Origin: an uncultured Bacteroidales bacterium
GTDB taxonomy: Bacteria > Bacteroidota > Bacteroidia > Bacteroidales > Muribaculaceae
Assembly (NCBI GenBank): GCA_947644715.1
Contig: CANSAP010000002.1
Location: 82,629 to 146,628 of the forward strand
Direction of reading: 5' to 3'
Length of the DNA: 64,000 bases
In this document: positions 42,609 to 50,792 of the stretch, in pieces
Layout: each line of letters opens with the position of its first letter
Numbering within the stretch: the first letter of the stretch is position 1
Made by a program: the position numbers and the translations under genes
Notes under the pieces: model-generated
What the model was told of the DNA's origin: nothing
Database searches by the model: none
Seen by the model: only the letters and a program-made list of their open reading frames with translations

Positions 42609-42640
42609 CGAGGCCGCTCCCGAAAAGGGGCGGCCTCGTT
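42609..42640. terminator. Terminator between the OmpA-family gene and the PNGase F homologue
   Basis: Stem CGAGGCCGC (42609-42617) / GCGGCCTCG (42630-42638), extended by CCC/GGG pairs; convergent genes on both sides. Confidence 0.8.
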
Positions 42641-42663
42641 GCTGTTATATGGAATCAGGGGAA

Positions 42664-44052
42664 TCAGCGGGTTGCTTTGTAGGTGATGGTCTGACCGTCG
42701 GGCGAGGTGAAGGTCACGAGGTAGATGCCAGCGGGGAAGCCTACGAGGCTTGCTGAGGCTTCAGTGGTGTTGCGACCCCAGAGCAGAGCGCCGTCGTAGC
42801 TGTGAATGCTCACTTCGGCAACGTCCATGCCGGTGAGGGTGACAACTGAACCGTTGTAGGCTACGCGGGGTGCATCAGCAGCCTCCAGGTCGTCGATGCC
42901 CACGGGAAGCTTGCCGTCGCGCACACCTTGCAGGTACATGCTGACGCGGATGTCGCCGTCGCCTCCTCTGAATTCAGCATCGGGCACGGAGATTCTCACG
43001 GTGTGTTCGCCGGCTTCCATCTCGCCGAGGTTGAAGACGCGAATGGGCACGAGGTCGCCGGGGCACCAGTTGGAGTTGGCCTCCCAAACTTTGTCAGTCT
43101 TTTTGTATTGACCGTAGATGCCGTTGCTCTGGGTGTTATAGAAGCGGTAAGGCTCGCAGGACTTGCCGCCGGGCTTGAAAGTGGCTACGAGCACATCGTC
43201 AACATACACGAAGTGGTCGCGGCGGTTGTATTCTTCACCACCGGCAGCTGCGCCATGATTGGAGGTGTTGAGGGTGAGAGAAGCGTCAGCCACGTTCTCG
43301 GGCAGAGTGAACTTCCACGTGCGTGTGGTCTCGCCCACATTGTCGCATGCCTCGGGGTTGTAGTTGTTCAGATTCTTGTTGCCGTGAATCTCGGGAATCT
43401 TGTGCCAGATGGGCACGAGGATATGGTTGGAGATAGAGGCTGCCGGTTCGTCGTGAGCCACGAATTCCACTGATGCCTTGAAGACATCGTTGCGGTCAGC
43501 GCAACCGGTTACCTGAGTGTTGGCAGCGTAGGGGATGCCGAAGAGTTCGCATTCGAGCCAGAAGTCATACTTGTCCTGAAGGTTCTTGTCGCGCAGAATC
43601 ATTGTCATGAGTCGGGCGTCGAAGTGGTAGGGGACGTCGTAGGGCTGGAAATTCTTGTTCATGAAGGGGGTGATGAATCGCGCCAGCTCGAAGCGCATCT
43701 CCTCAGCGGGGGCATATTCCGAACCCTTGGGGAGCAGAGAGAGTGAGACGTTGCCGATGCGGTCATAGTTGTCGCAGAGGGCGCCGATGGTAATGTTGAG
43801 GTCGGTTTCTTCGCCGAACCATTCAAAGTCTTCGGGGGTCAGTTTCTTGGCATAGAGGTAGTTGGTGTAACGCACGATGCCATCTTCGCTGAATTTGTCA
43901 GCATCGATTACGATTTTGTCCTGATAGCCGTCGTAGAACACGGTTTCATTGTAGGGACGCCACACGCGGTAGTGCTCACCGGCGTCGGGGGTGAGGGCGA
44001 AGGCTGCGCCGGTAGTGGCGAGCATAGCCGAAGCAAGTAGAAATTTTTTCAT
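42664..44052 (-). CDS. PNGase F-like peptide-N-glycosidase with T9SS tail
   Basis: 462 residues. Signal peptide MKKFLLASAMLATTGAAFA. Blocks align by eye with Elizabethkingia PNGase F: LCDNYDRIGNV (Asp97, matching catalytic Asp60), FELARFITPF, a glutamate in FWLECELFG (matching Glu118), GGEEYNRRDHFVYVDD (matching the Glu206 region) and NSNWCPGDLVPIRVFNLG. PNGase F cleaves N-glycans from asparagine, so this enzyme may deglycosylate host or dietary glycoproteins. After the double jelly-roll (to about residue 385) the end VGFPAGIYLVTFTSPDGQTI is a T9SS tail, predicting surface display. About 70 N-terminal residues before the first block have no parallel in the short enzyme. Divergent from ftsB-like gene with separate promoter. 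Confidence 0.82.
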   Translation of the reverse strand: MKKFLLASAMLATTGAAFALTPDAGEHYRVWRPYNETVFYDGYQDKIVIDADKFSEDGIVRYTNYLYAKKLTPEDFEWFGEETDLNITIGALCDNYDRIGNVSLSLLPKGSEYAPAEEMRFELARFITPFMNKNFQPYDVPYHFDARLMTMILRDKNLQDKYDFWLECELFGIPYAANTQVTGCADRNDVFKASVEFVAHDEPAASISNHILVPIWHKIPEIHGNKNLNNYNPEACDNVGETTRTWKFTLPENVADASLTLNTSNHGAAAGGEEYNRRDHFVYVDDVLVATFKPGGKSCEPYRFYNTQSNGIYGQYKKTDKVWEANSNWCPGDLVPIRVFNLGEMEAGEHTVRISVPDAEFRGGDGDIRVSMYLQGVRDGKLPVGIDDLEAADAPRVAYNGSVVTLTGMDVAEVSIHSYDGALLWGRNTTEASASLVGFPAGIYLVTFTSPDGQTITYKATR

Positions 44053-44109
44053 ATAATAAAGATAGATTGAGTAAACAGTTTCTGAGCAACAGTGAGGTTA
44101 TTCAGGACG

Positions 44110-44141
44110 CAAATGTAATCATTTGCATCGGAAGTCGCAAG
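44110..44141 (-). promoter_or_regulatory. Promoter of the PNGase F-like gene
   Basis: Minus-strand CTTG (44138-44141), 20 bp, TACATTTG (44110-44117). Confidence 0.65.
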
Positions 44142-44166
44142 TTTTAGACGAAATAATTTTGAATGG

Positions 44167-44198
44167 TTTGCATGTTCGGGGGATTATCGTTAATTTTG
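44167..44198 (+). promoter_or_regulatory. Promoter of the FtsB/DivIC-like gene
   Basis: TTTG (44167-44170), 20 bp, TAATTTTG (44191-44198); leader about 15 bases. Confidence 0.75.
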
Positions 44199-44218
44199 CA
44201 GACTAAATTGAGATAATT

Positions 44219-44539
44219 ATGGGGCGCAAGCTCAAACGCATAAACCTGTTTATTCGCCGTCGGTCGCACTTCTCGGTTGTGATTGTGTGTGGAGTTGTGG
44301 TTCTTCTCCTGTTCTTCAATGATGAGACGAGCCTCACTCGTTCGCGCGAATATGATGCCCGCATCTCTGAGCTGAAGCAGGAGATAAAAGTTGCGTCGGA
44401 CTCGGCGGAATATTATCGCAGTGCCCGGCGTGCGTTGCTGACCAATAAGGAGGAGCTTGAGCAGGTGGCCCGTGAGAATTATAATATGCAGCGTCCCACT
44501 GAGGATGTCTATGTAATAGAAAAAGGGGAGGGGAAGTAA
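44219..44539 (+). CDS. FtsB/DivIC-like septum formation initiator
   Basis: 106 residues. Short basic cytoplasmic N-terminus, one membrane helix (FSVVIVCGVVVLLLFF), then a periplasmic coiled coil (YDARISELKQEIKVASDSAEYYRSARRAL) and the family ending EELEQVARENYNMQRPTEDVYVIE. Members bridge FtsQ and FtsL in the divisome. Followed 33 bases later by a small membrane protein gene. Confidence 0.9.
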   Translation: MGRKLKRINLFIRRRSHFSVVIVCGVVVLLLFFNDETSLTRSREYDARISELKQEIKVASDSAEYYRSARRALLTNKEELEQVARENYNMQRPTEDVYVIEKGEGK

Positions 44540-44572
44540 CCTCTGACTGCTCTCATCCCCGCATTAATTGAA

Positions 44573-45055
44573 ATGAAGAAATTATCAGAAACGCCGCAGG
44601 CCGTTGGGAAGCGCCGACGCCTGGCAGAGACGGGCGCCACGCTGGGCATGTTGCTCATCGGTGTCGGCCTGCTTCTCCCGCTTTTTAATATGTTGCACAC
44701 CGAGACACTCTATCTTTTCCGCTGGATTTTCGCAGCCGGGGCATTGATGTTTTGGGTGGCGCGGTCCATTCCGGTTTCCGCGGCCGGCGACAGCACCCGC
44801 TTACGTCGCCTTCGTCGCATGGAATTCTGGAGCGGAGCCTGCTTCGGCGTGGCCGCGTTCTTTTGGTTCTATAATTGCGCGAAGTATGGCAATGCGCCTC
44901 ACACAGGGGCTCTCATGATTCTGCGCGACACCATCATGTTCTCGCTGGCCGGCGCCGTGCTTCAGCTCGTGGCAGCCTGGATGATTTATTACCGGCAGAA
45001 GAAAGATGCTGAAGCAACCGCAGGGGCATCCGGAAAAAAGAAGGGCGGGAAGTGA
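44573..45055 (+). CDS. Uncharacterised four-helix membrane protein
   Basis: 160 residues with about four hydrophobic segments (TLGMLLIGVGLLLPLFNML; LYLFRWIFAAGALMFWVA; SGACFGVAAFFWFYN; TIMFSLAGAVLQLVAAWMIYY) and a Lys-rich tail (ASGKKKGGK). It sits in the same transcript as the FtsB/DivIC-like gene, a common pairing in Bacteroidales. Function not known. Confidence 0.8.
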   Translation: MKKLSETPQAVGKRRRLAETGATLGMLLIGVGLLLPLFNMLHTETLYLFRWIFAAGALMFWVARSIPVSAAGDSTRLRRLRRMEFWSGACFGVAAFFWFYNCAKYGNAPHTGALMILRDTIMFSLAGAVLQLVAAWMIYYRQKKDAEATAGASGKKKGGK

Positions 45056-45093
45056 CGCCTGAAGGATTGTTTAGTAATTTTTCACAAAGATTA

Positions 45094-45125
45094 TTTGCTA
45101 ACCCTCCTTATTTAAGGTAATTTTG
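45094..45125 (+). promoter_or_regulatory. Promoter of the coaX operon, abutting the start codon
   Basis: TTTG (45094-45097), 20 bp, TAATTTTG (45118-45125). The ATG at 45130 follows after 4 bases, so the coaX mRNA is predicted to be leaderless. Confidence 0.75.
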
Positions 45126-45129
45126 CAGC

Positions 45130-45882
45130 ATGAAAAAGGTTCGTCTCGCCATTGATCATGGTAACACCCGCCTGAAGGCTACGGTTTTCAGTGGCGACAG
45201 GGAGGTGGAGCACCTTGCTCTGAGCGGCATGGACTATGATTCTCTGCTTGAGATGGCTGACAGGCTGAAGGTGCAGAGCGCGATTTACGCGAGCACCGCC
45301 GGGGTTGACACCCGCCTTGTGGAGTCGCTCGAACGGTTGCTGCCGGAGGGTTGCCTTGTGCTGACTCACTCCACTCCGCTCCCGATGGAGATTGACTATG
45401 CCACTCCGGAAACGCTTGGCGCTGACCGGATTGCAGCGGCCGTCGGAGCGCGGGACGCCTGTCAGCAGGCGCATCTGCTTGTGGTTGATGCCGGCACATG
45501 TGTGACGCTCGATGTCGTGAAAGGCAACACCTTCACCGGGGGCAATATCTCTCCCGGCATAGCCATGCGCTTCAAGGCCATGCATGATTATTCGGCCGCG
45601 CTGCCGCTTGAGTCGGCTGATGAAGTGCCGGAGAATTGTTTTGGCAACTCCACGTCGACGGCTTTGCGCTGCGGAGTGCTTCAGGGCATCGTCGGCGAGG
45701 TTCTGCTTTCCTATCGATTGGTGGCGGTACAAAGCACCGGCAGCCATCAATTGGTTATCACCGGTGGCGACGCTCCGCTGCTCTGCACACTCATGGATGA
45801 ATTGTTGCTGCCCTATCTGCGGCTTGACCATGCAGTCATGACCGGCTTACTTAAGATACTTCAATATAATGAACGCATATAA
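45130..45882 (+). CDS. coaX: Type III pantothenate kinase
   Basis: 250 residues. First step of coenzyme A synthesis. ASKHA-fold motifs: phosphate-1 IDHGNTRLKATVF, ETLGADRIAAAVGA, VVDAGTCVTLDVVKGNTFTGGNISPG (phosphate 2 and pantothenate site) and LVITGGDAPLL. The coaX-OMP-lptC-CNNM order is conserved in Bacteroidales. Overlaps the next gene by 14 bases. Confidence 0.95.
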   Translation: MKKVRLAIDHGNTRLKATVFSGDREVEHLALSGMDYDSLLEMADRLKVQSAIYASTAGVDTRLVESLERLLPEGCLVLTHSTPLPMEIDYATPETLGADRIAAAVGARDACQQAHLLVVDAGTCVTLDVVKGNTFTGGNISPGIAMRFKAMHDYSAALPLESADEVPENCFGNSTSTALRCGVLQGIVGEVLLSYRLVAVQSTGSHQLVITGGDAPLLCTLMDELLLPYLRLDHAVMTGLLKILQYNERI

Positions 45883-47140
45883 ACACTTATTTCTCTCTCT
45901 GCTTCTCTGCCTGGGCGTGCTTCTGCCCGCTTCGGGTCAAAATACGACTTCACCCTATTCGATGTATGGCTACGGCCTGCTGCGCGACGGAGCTACGGCC
46001 ACGCAGCGCCAGATGGGTGGTGTGGGCTACGCCATGCGTGCCACGCGCCAAATCAACGCCATGAACCCGGCCTCATATGCCTCCATCGACTCACTGACCT
46101 TCCTGTGGGACATAGGTGCTGACTTCAGTTTCAACAACCGCAGCGAGACCATTGACGGCACCACCAATAAGGCAAACAGCAAGGGTGGCGGCTTGGATTA
46201 CCTCCAGATGCAATTCCCTATCGGTAAGAATTTCGGTGCTTCTGTAGGCTTGATTCCTTACACCTCGGTAGGCTATACCTTCGGCGATGAAGTTGTTAAC
46301 GGCAATCTCTCGAATCAGGGCAGCGGTGGCATCACTCAGGCCTACGCCGGCTTCTCAGGCCGCTGGAAAGGCTTCTCGGTTGGTGTGAATGTCAGCTATG
46401 ACTTCGGTAATATCATCAACGATGTGTATGCCTACGTCGGCAGCAACCAGACTCTGTTTGAGCATGTTATGCAGGTGCGAGACTGGAATGTGACTGTCGG
46501 TGCGCAGTACACATTTATCCCCGCCAAGTTCCACAGGGTTACCTTAGGTGCCGTCTATACTCCAAAGAAATCGCTTCGCGGCGACACCTGGGTGGACTAT
46601 TGGGATATTACGGCTGACTCCAAAGCTGACACCGTGAGCTTTGCGAAGATGAACGGAAAGTATTATCGTCCGAATGCTATCGGCGTCGGTATCAACTGGC
46701 AGCGAGACCGCGCTTCACATATCATGGTTGAGGCAGACTTTGGCTGGCAGCAGTGGAGCAAGGCTCCCTTCTCAGCCATGTATAATGAAGAGGGGCAGGA
46801 GGTATTGTCAGGTCAGAACTTCAACGACCGTCTGCGCTTTGCCGTGGGTGGTGAATACACGCCTCGTGTGCGCGGCAACTATTTCCAGCGTCTCACCTGG
46901 CGCCTTGGTGCTCATTACACCCGCGACTATCTGAACATCGGCGGCAATGAGGTCAAGGATTACGGCATCTCCTGCGGTGTGGGCATTCCCACCATCGAGG
47001 GCAAGACAATCGTGAATCTCGGCTTCGAGTGGATTCACCGTCAGGCCTCTCCGCAGAAACTTATTTCAGAGAATTATTTCAACATAACTCTCGGCCTTAA
47101 TTTCAATGAGCTCTGGTTCTGGCAGCGCAAGATTAGATAA
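45869..47140 (+). CDS. Outer-membrane beta-barrel protein (coaX-lptC operon)
   Basis: 423 residues. Signal peptide (MNAYKHLFLSLLLCLGVLLPASG), then YSMYGYGLLRDGATATQRQMGGVGYAMR, a start seen in FadL/PorV-like barrels of Bacteroidetes. The rest alternates glycine/aromatic strands (FSVGVNVSYDFGN, NVTVGAQYTFIPA, INLGFEW-type C-terminal strand) and ends FNELWFWQRKIR, typical of barrel closure. Its overlap with coaX and lptC suggests tight co-expression; a link to envelope biogenesis is likely but not shown. Confidence 0.85.
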   Translation: MNAYKHLFLSLLLCLGVLLPASGQNTTSPYSMYGYGLLRDGATATQRQMGGVGYAMRATRQINAMNPASYASIDSLTFLWDIGADFSFNNRSETIDGTTNKANSKGGGLDYLQMQFPIGKNFGASVGLIPYTSVGYTFGDEVVNGNLSNQGSGGITQAYAGFSGRWKGFSVGVNVSYDFGNIINDVYAYVGSNQTLFEHVMQVRDWNVTVGAQYTFIPAKFHRVTLGAVYTPKKSLRGDTWVDYWDITADSKADTVSFAKMNGKYYRPNAIGVGINWQRDRASHIMVEADFGWQQWSKAPFSAMYNEEGQEVLSGQNFNDRLRFAVGGEYTPRVRGNYFQRLTWRLGAHYTRDYLNIGGNEVKDYGISCGVGIPTIEGKTIVNLGFEWIHRQASPQKLISENYFNITLGLNFNELWFWQRKIR

Positions 47141-47816
47141 CAAGTTGTCGCTGAGAGTTTTACCGGCTCTTGTGGGCTTGCTGGCACTTCTTGCTTCGGC
47201 GGGGAGTGCCTGCCGTCGTGAAGAGCCGTTGGAGGTGGCGGGCATCAATCCCAAGGGTATGCCCACGATGACCACGCGCAACGTGATGACCATTATTTCA
47301 GACTCCGGCAAACCGCAGTACAGGCTTGTCTGTCCGCTTTGGCTGGTGTATGATAATATCGACACCCCGCTATGGATTCTGCCCGGAGGCCCGTTTCTTG
47401 AGAAATTTGACGAGAAGATGCACACGGTCTTTACCGTGGCCTGCGACTCCGCCATCAACGACCGCTTGCAGCAGCAGTGGCGCTTGTTCGGCAACGTTGA
47501 GTTCAAGGAGTCGCCCCGCCTGCTGATTCTCACCCAGCAACTCACCTGGGATCAGCAGCGCCAGATGGTTTATTCCGATTCATTCATACATATCGAACAG
47601 CCCGACAAGATAATAGAGGGCTACGGCTTCGAGGGCTACACGTCGCCGAGCGGTCGCCTCACTTCCTACATACTGCGTAAGCCGACGGCTGTGCTCCCTT
47701 ATGACCAATCGAAGCTTTCGGGTGGTGCCGACCCCGGCGCAATGCCCGTTCCCGCCGGAGCTGTGCCCGGCATGGTTCCTGGTGTCGCTGCGCAGGCAGC
47801 CCAGACTCCTCAATAA
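47106..47816 (+). CDS. lptC: LPS export protein LptC
   Basis: 236 residues. Single N-terminal hydrophobic segment with a possible lipobox (LLASAGSAC), then a beta-jellyroll of the LptA/LptC type: MTTRNVMTIISDSGKPQYRLVCPLWLVYD and IYSDSF-like YSDSFIHIEQPDKIIEGYGFE. LptC links the LptBFG ATPase to the LptA bridge that moves lipopolysaccharide to the outer membrane. The low-complexity Pro/Ala-rich tail (about 205-236) is unusual. The start overlaps the upstream gene by 35 bases. Confidence 0.88.
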   Translation: MSSGSGSARLDNKLSLRVLPALVGLLALLASAGSACRREEPLEVAGINPKGMPTMTTRNVMTIISDSGKPQYRLVCPLWLVYDNIDTPLWILPGGPFLEKFDEKMHTVFTVACDSAINDRLQQQWRLFGNVEFKESPRLLILTQQLTWDQQRQMVYSDSFIHIEQPDKIIEGYGFEGYTSPSGRLTSYILRKPTAVLPYDQSKLSGGADPGAMPVPAGAVPGMVPGVAAQAAQTPQ

Positions 47817-47831
47817 CAGATTTGTTCCGAC

Positions 47832-49112
47832 ATGAGTATTACATTAGCCATAATCATAACCCTAATAGCCATTCTGCTTTCCGGCCTTTTCTCCGGCACA
47901 GAGATAGCTTTCGTGCAGTCAAGCAAAGTGCGCATCGGCATTGACGAGCGCCAGGGGGGACTTATCAGCAGAATTATCGGCGGATTCACGCGCCATCAGG
48001 ATATGTTCATCTCCACCATCTTGGTGGGAAATAATGTGGTGCTGGTTATTTACGGTATTGCTATCTCGCTGATAATCAATCCCTGGCTTGAGGAGATATT
48101 TGCCTCAGAGGCCTTGGTGCTCATCTGCAACACGCTGATTTCCACCGGAATAATACTGATTGCCGGAGAGTTCCTGCCCAAGACCCTGTTCCGCATCAAT
48201 CCGAATGCCATGCTTAAGGCCATAGCGCTTCCGGTGTATCTGATTTACATACTGCTCTATCCGGTCAGCCTGTTCACGTCGGCTCTCTCGCGCGGCCTGA
48301 TGCGCCTGTTCGGCATCCGCGAGGAGAGGAGCGACAACACCCGTCTGACAATGGATCAGATTGACCATTTCGTGCAGCAGGCCATCGAGGACAAGAAGGA
48401 GGGTGAGAATGTCGAGAATGAGGTTAAGATTTTCCGTAATGCTCTGGATTTCAAGGATACGCATATCCATGACTGCATGATTCCCCGCAATGAGATTGTG
48501 GCTGTGAATATTGAAGGGACCACCCGTGCGCAGCTCGTGCAGACGTTCATCACCACCGGATTGTCGAAGATAGTAGTGTATAGGGATGATATAGACGAGG
48601 TGCTCGGCTATATTCATGTGAGTGAGCTGTTTAACACGGAGGTTGATTGGAAGAATTGCCTGAAGCCTGTGATTTTCACTCCTGAGACCATGCTTGCCAA
48701 CAAAATGATGCATCGCCTGATGAGCGAAAAAAAGTCGATGGCAATAGTGGTCGACGAATTCGGGGGAACTGCCGGTCTCGTTACTCTTGAAGACCTTGTG
48801 GAGGAAATCTTCGGCGAGATTGAGGATGAGCATGACCGCAACCGTCTGGTGGCGCGTCAGACGGCTCCGGGGTGTTATGAATTCTCCGGACGTGCGGAGA
48901 TTCAGGCAATTAATGAGGAGTTTGATATTGACATGCGCGAGAGTGAGGATTACCATACGATTGCCGGGTTCATTCTCCACAATCTGGAGGCTCTTCCGAA
49001 GCAGGGAGACACCTTTGTAATCAATCATTTCCGTTTCGAGATACTGCGCATGACCGCCACTAAGATTGAGCTTGTTAGTGTAGAGGTCTTGCCGGATGAG
49101 CAGGCTCAATAG
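47832..49112 (+). CDS. CNNM/CBS-domain (CorC/HlyC-type) membrane protein
   Basis: 426 residues. N-terminal CNNM/DUF21 transmembrane domain (about 1-185; [33 protein letters not shown]), a CBS pair (about 205-330; [68 protein letters not shown]) and a C-terminal CorC/HlyC domain (DFNI-like region to 426). Family members affect Mg2+ or Co2+ efflux or, in the GldE branch, gliding. Placement after lptC is the usual Bacteroidales arrangement. Last gene of the coaX operon. Confidence 0.92.
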   Translation: MSITLAIIITLIAILLSGLFSGTEIAFVQSSKVRIGIDERQGGLISRIIGGFTRHQDMFISTILVGNNVVLVIYGIAISLIINPWLEEIFASEALVLICNTLISTGIILIAGEFLPKTLFRINPNAMLKAIALPVYLIYILLYPVSLFTSALSRGLMRLFGIREERSDNTRLTMDQIDHFVQQAIEDKKEGENVENEVKIFRNALDFKDTHIHDCMIPRNEIVAVNIEGTTRAQLVQTFITTGLSKIVVYRDDIDEVLGYIHVSELFNTEVDWKNCLKPVIFTPETMLANKMMHRLMSEKKSMAIVVDEFGGTAGLVTLEDLVEEIFGEIEDEHDRNRLVARQTAPGCYEFSGRAEIQAINEEFDIDMRESEDYHTIAGFILHNLEALPKQGDTFVINHFRFEILRMTATKIELVSVEVLPDEQAQ

Positions 49113-49204
49113 ATGATTAAACGAGGAGGCACAGCCATCCTCCCTTCTGACAAAACCAAACCCTCACCGGGTATTTTTTCCCTAATTCCTATTTTGATAC
49201 TTCC

Positions 49205-50779
49205 TCAGCCCTTTTCTACGGAGACTAACTTAACGCCGCCGGCCTGCCTTTCGTCAGGCTCCAGATAGAAATATCGCTTGCCATCCTTGCCTCTGAAGGG
49301 GTTCACGATAGTGGGCAGATACATTTCCTTCCCCTGTTCGCTCCGGAACCGGAAGTATTGAACCCGCTCATTGACATTATCAATAGTGGAGTCATTGCTC
49401 ACGGCATAGCCTCGGTAATATTTCATTTGGGCGGGGGCATCGAACGCTTCGGATTCTATGTCGCGCAATTCCACCGGAACCAAGGAAAGGTATGCCCAGT
49501 CAGAGCGATGATAGGGAGTCAGGTATTGGCGCATGTCATAAGAAAACGCGAAGATACGAGCTTTTCTCAAAGCAGGCAGCGGACCGAAGTAGCGGCCATG
49601 GAAGTCATGAAACACCACACCGTCGGCTGAGCGTTCGTAAGCCTCCACAATCTCGCCATGCTCGCGGGTCAGCATCTGCTGCCATGAGATGCACACCATG
49701 TAGTGAATAACCATCCCTATTGTAGTCAGCAGAACGACAGTTTGCTTGAGCGATGCTTTCATAGGAGAACAAAGCTCTGCTCCGAATAGCGCAAGGATAG
49801 GGAAGACCAGAACGTCGGCATACCAGAAAACGCGGAGTACATACATGGAATTGAAATATATAACCAGTGCTCCCGCTATAATCGTCAATCCCATAGAGAA
49901 GAGAGCGATTGAACTACGGGTTATTATTGTGCGGCGTCTAAGGGCTAACAGAAGTAGCAACGGAAGCAGAATGAGGATATTCAAACCTTTCAGTATGCCC
50001 GGAATTTTATATCCCTCCCAACATATCAGGAAGGGATTGCTGCTATCCAGGCGATGCCAGAATCCGGGAGCAGAGAGAATCAGCAGAAGGCCGGCAAAGG
50101 TTCCCGCCAACAACCACCAGCGGACAGCGGGATTTTGCCGACGCATTATCAGCATGAAGACGCACATGGCGGGGAGCATCGGCACACTGTAAGCCTCATG
50201 CCATCCCGAGGCAATCGTCGCGAGCAGGAAGAGCGCGGGGTAGATGAGCCATTTCGGAGCCGGCAGCCGGGGTGTGCGCACGAATAACCACAGGACTATG
50301 ATTGCGAAGGCTGAGCCAAGGCCGTAGTTCAGAAACATGTTTGTGACAAACATATAGCCGGCCCAGGGAAGGAAAACAGTAAACATGCCGGTCAGCATGA
50401 TACTGCACAGCGGGCGGGCACGCACGGAGCCAAAGGCCACGCGGCTTCCGAACAGGAAAATGCAGAGTGAGGCCAGCCCGGCTATGCATCCGAAGAACCA
50501 CTTGGGAATATCGGTCAGCACCCAAAGCATGAGTTTGTCACCCAATCGCCCGTTTATTTCTTGCCAATGCCATTTGATGAATTCCACTCCGTCGCTCCAA
50601 CTTGCGCCGGGAGCTGCACCCTGCATGGCGGCTTTATAGTGCTCGCCATAAGCAAGGTCATCCATCTGGTAGGGGGTTAACCATTGCATCAGGCCGCAGA
50701 AAAGCGCGCTCAGCAGAAGCAGGGTCAGCGCAGAGGGGTAGAGTGCCCGGTTAATTGAATGGGTGAAAGAGGGTTTCAT
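49205..50779 (-). CDS. Polytopic membrane protein, DUF6056-like (paralogue A)
   Basis: 524 residues from the ATG at 50779; further-upstream codons overlap the neighbouring gene. About 10-12 membrane helices (YPSALTLLLLSALFCGLMQWL onward) and a soluble C-terminal domain (about 400-524). Shared with the next gene: MDDLAYG, ASWSDGVEFIKWHWQEINGRLGDKLMLW, LLILSAPGFW, VVFHDFHGRYFG, YYRGYAVSNDST and FYLEPDERQAGG. The layout resembles membrane glycosyltransferase-like proteins of the DUF6056 group, but no transferase motif is certain. It follows paralogue B and glgB in one transcript. Function unknown. Confidence 0.7.
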   Translation of the reverse strand: MKPSFTHSINRALYPSALTLLLLSALFCGLMQWLTPYQMDDLAYGEHYKAAMQGAAPGASWSDGVEFIKWHWQEINGRLGDKLMLWVLTDIPKWFFGCIAGLASLCIFLFGSRVAFGSVRARPLCSIMLTGMFTVFLPWAGYMFVTNMFLNYGLGSAFAIIVLWLFVRTPRLPAPKWLIYPALFLLATIASGWHEAYSVPMLPAMCVFMLIMRRQNPAVRWWLLAGTFAGLLLILSAPGFWHRLDSSNPFLICWEGYKIPGILKGLNILILLPLLLLLALRRRTIITRSSIALFSMGLTIIAGALVIYFNSMYVLRVFWYADVLVFPILALFGAELCSPMKASLKQTVVLLTTIGMVIHYMVCISWQQMLTREHGEIVEAYERSADGVVFHDFHGRYFGPLPALRKARIFAFSYDMRQYLTPYHRSDWAYLSLVPVELRDIESEAFDAPAQMKYYRGYAVSNDSTIDNVNERVQYFRFRSEQGKEMYLPTIVNPFRGKDGKRYFYLEPDERQAGGVKLVSVEKG

Positions 50780-50792
50780 ATTCAACTGCAAA

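Noticed and set aside
47832..49112. Gliding motility protein GldE
   Set aside because: Same CNNM/CBS architecture, but it lies in the coaX-lptC operon and no other gliding genes are adjacent.
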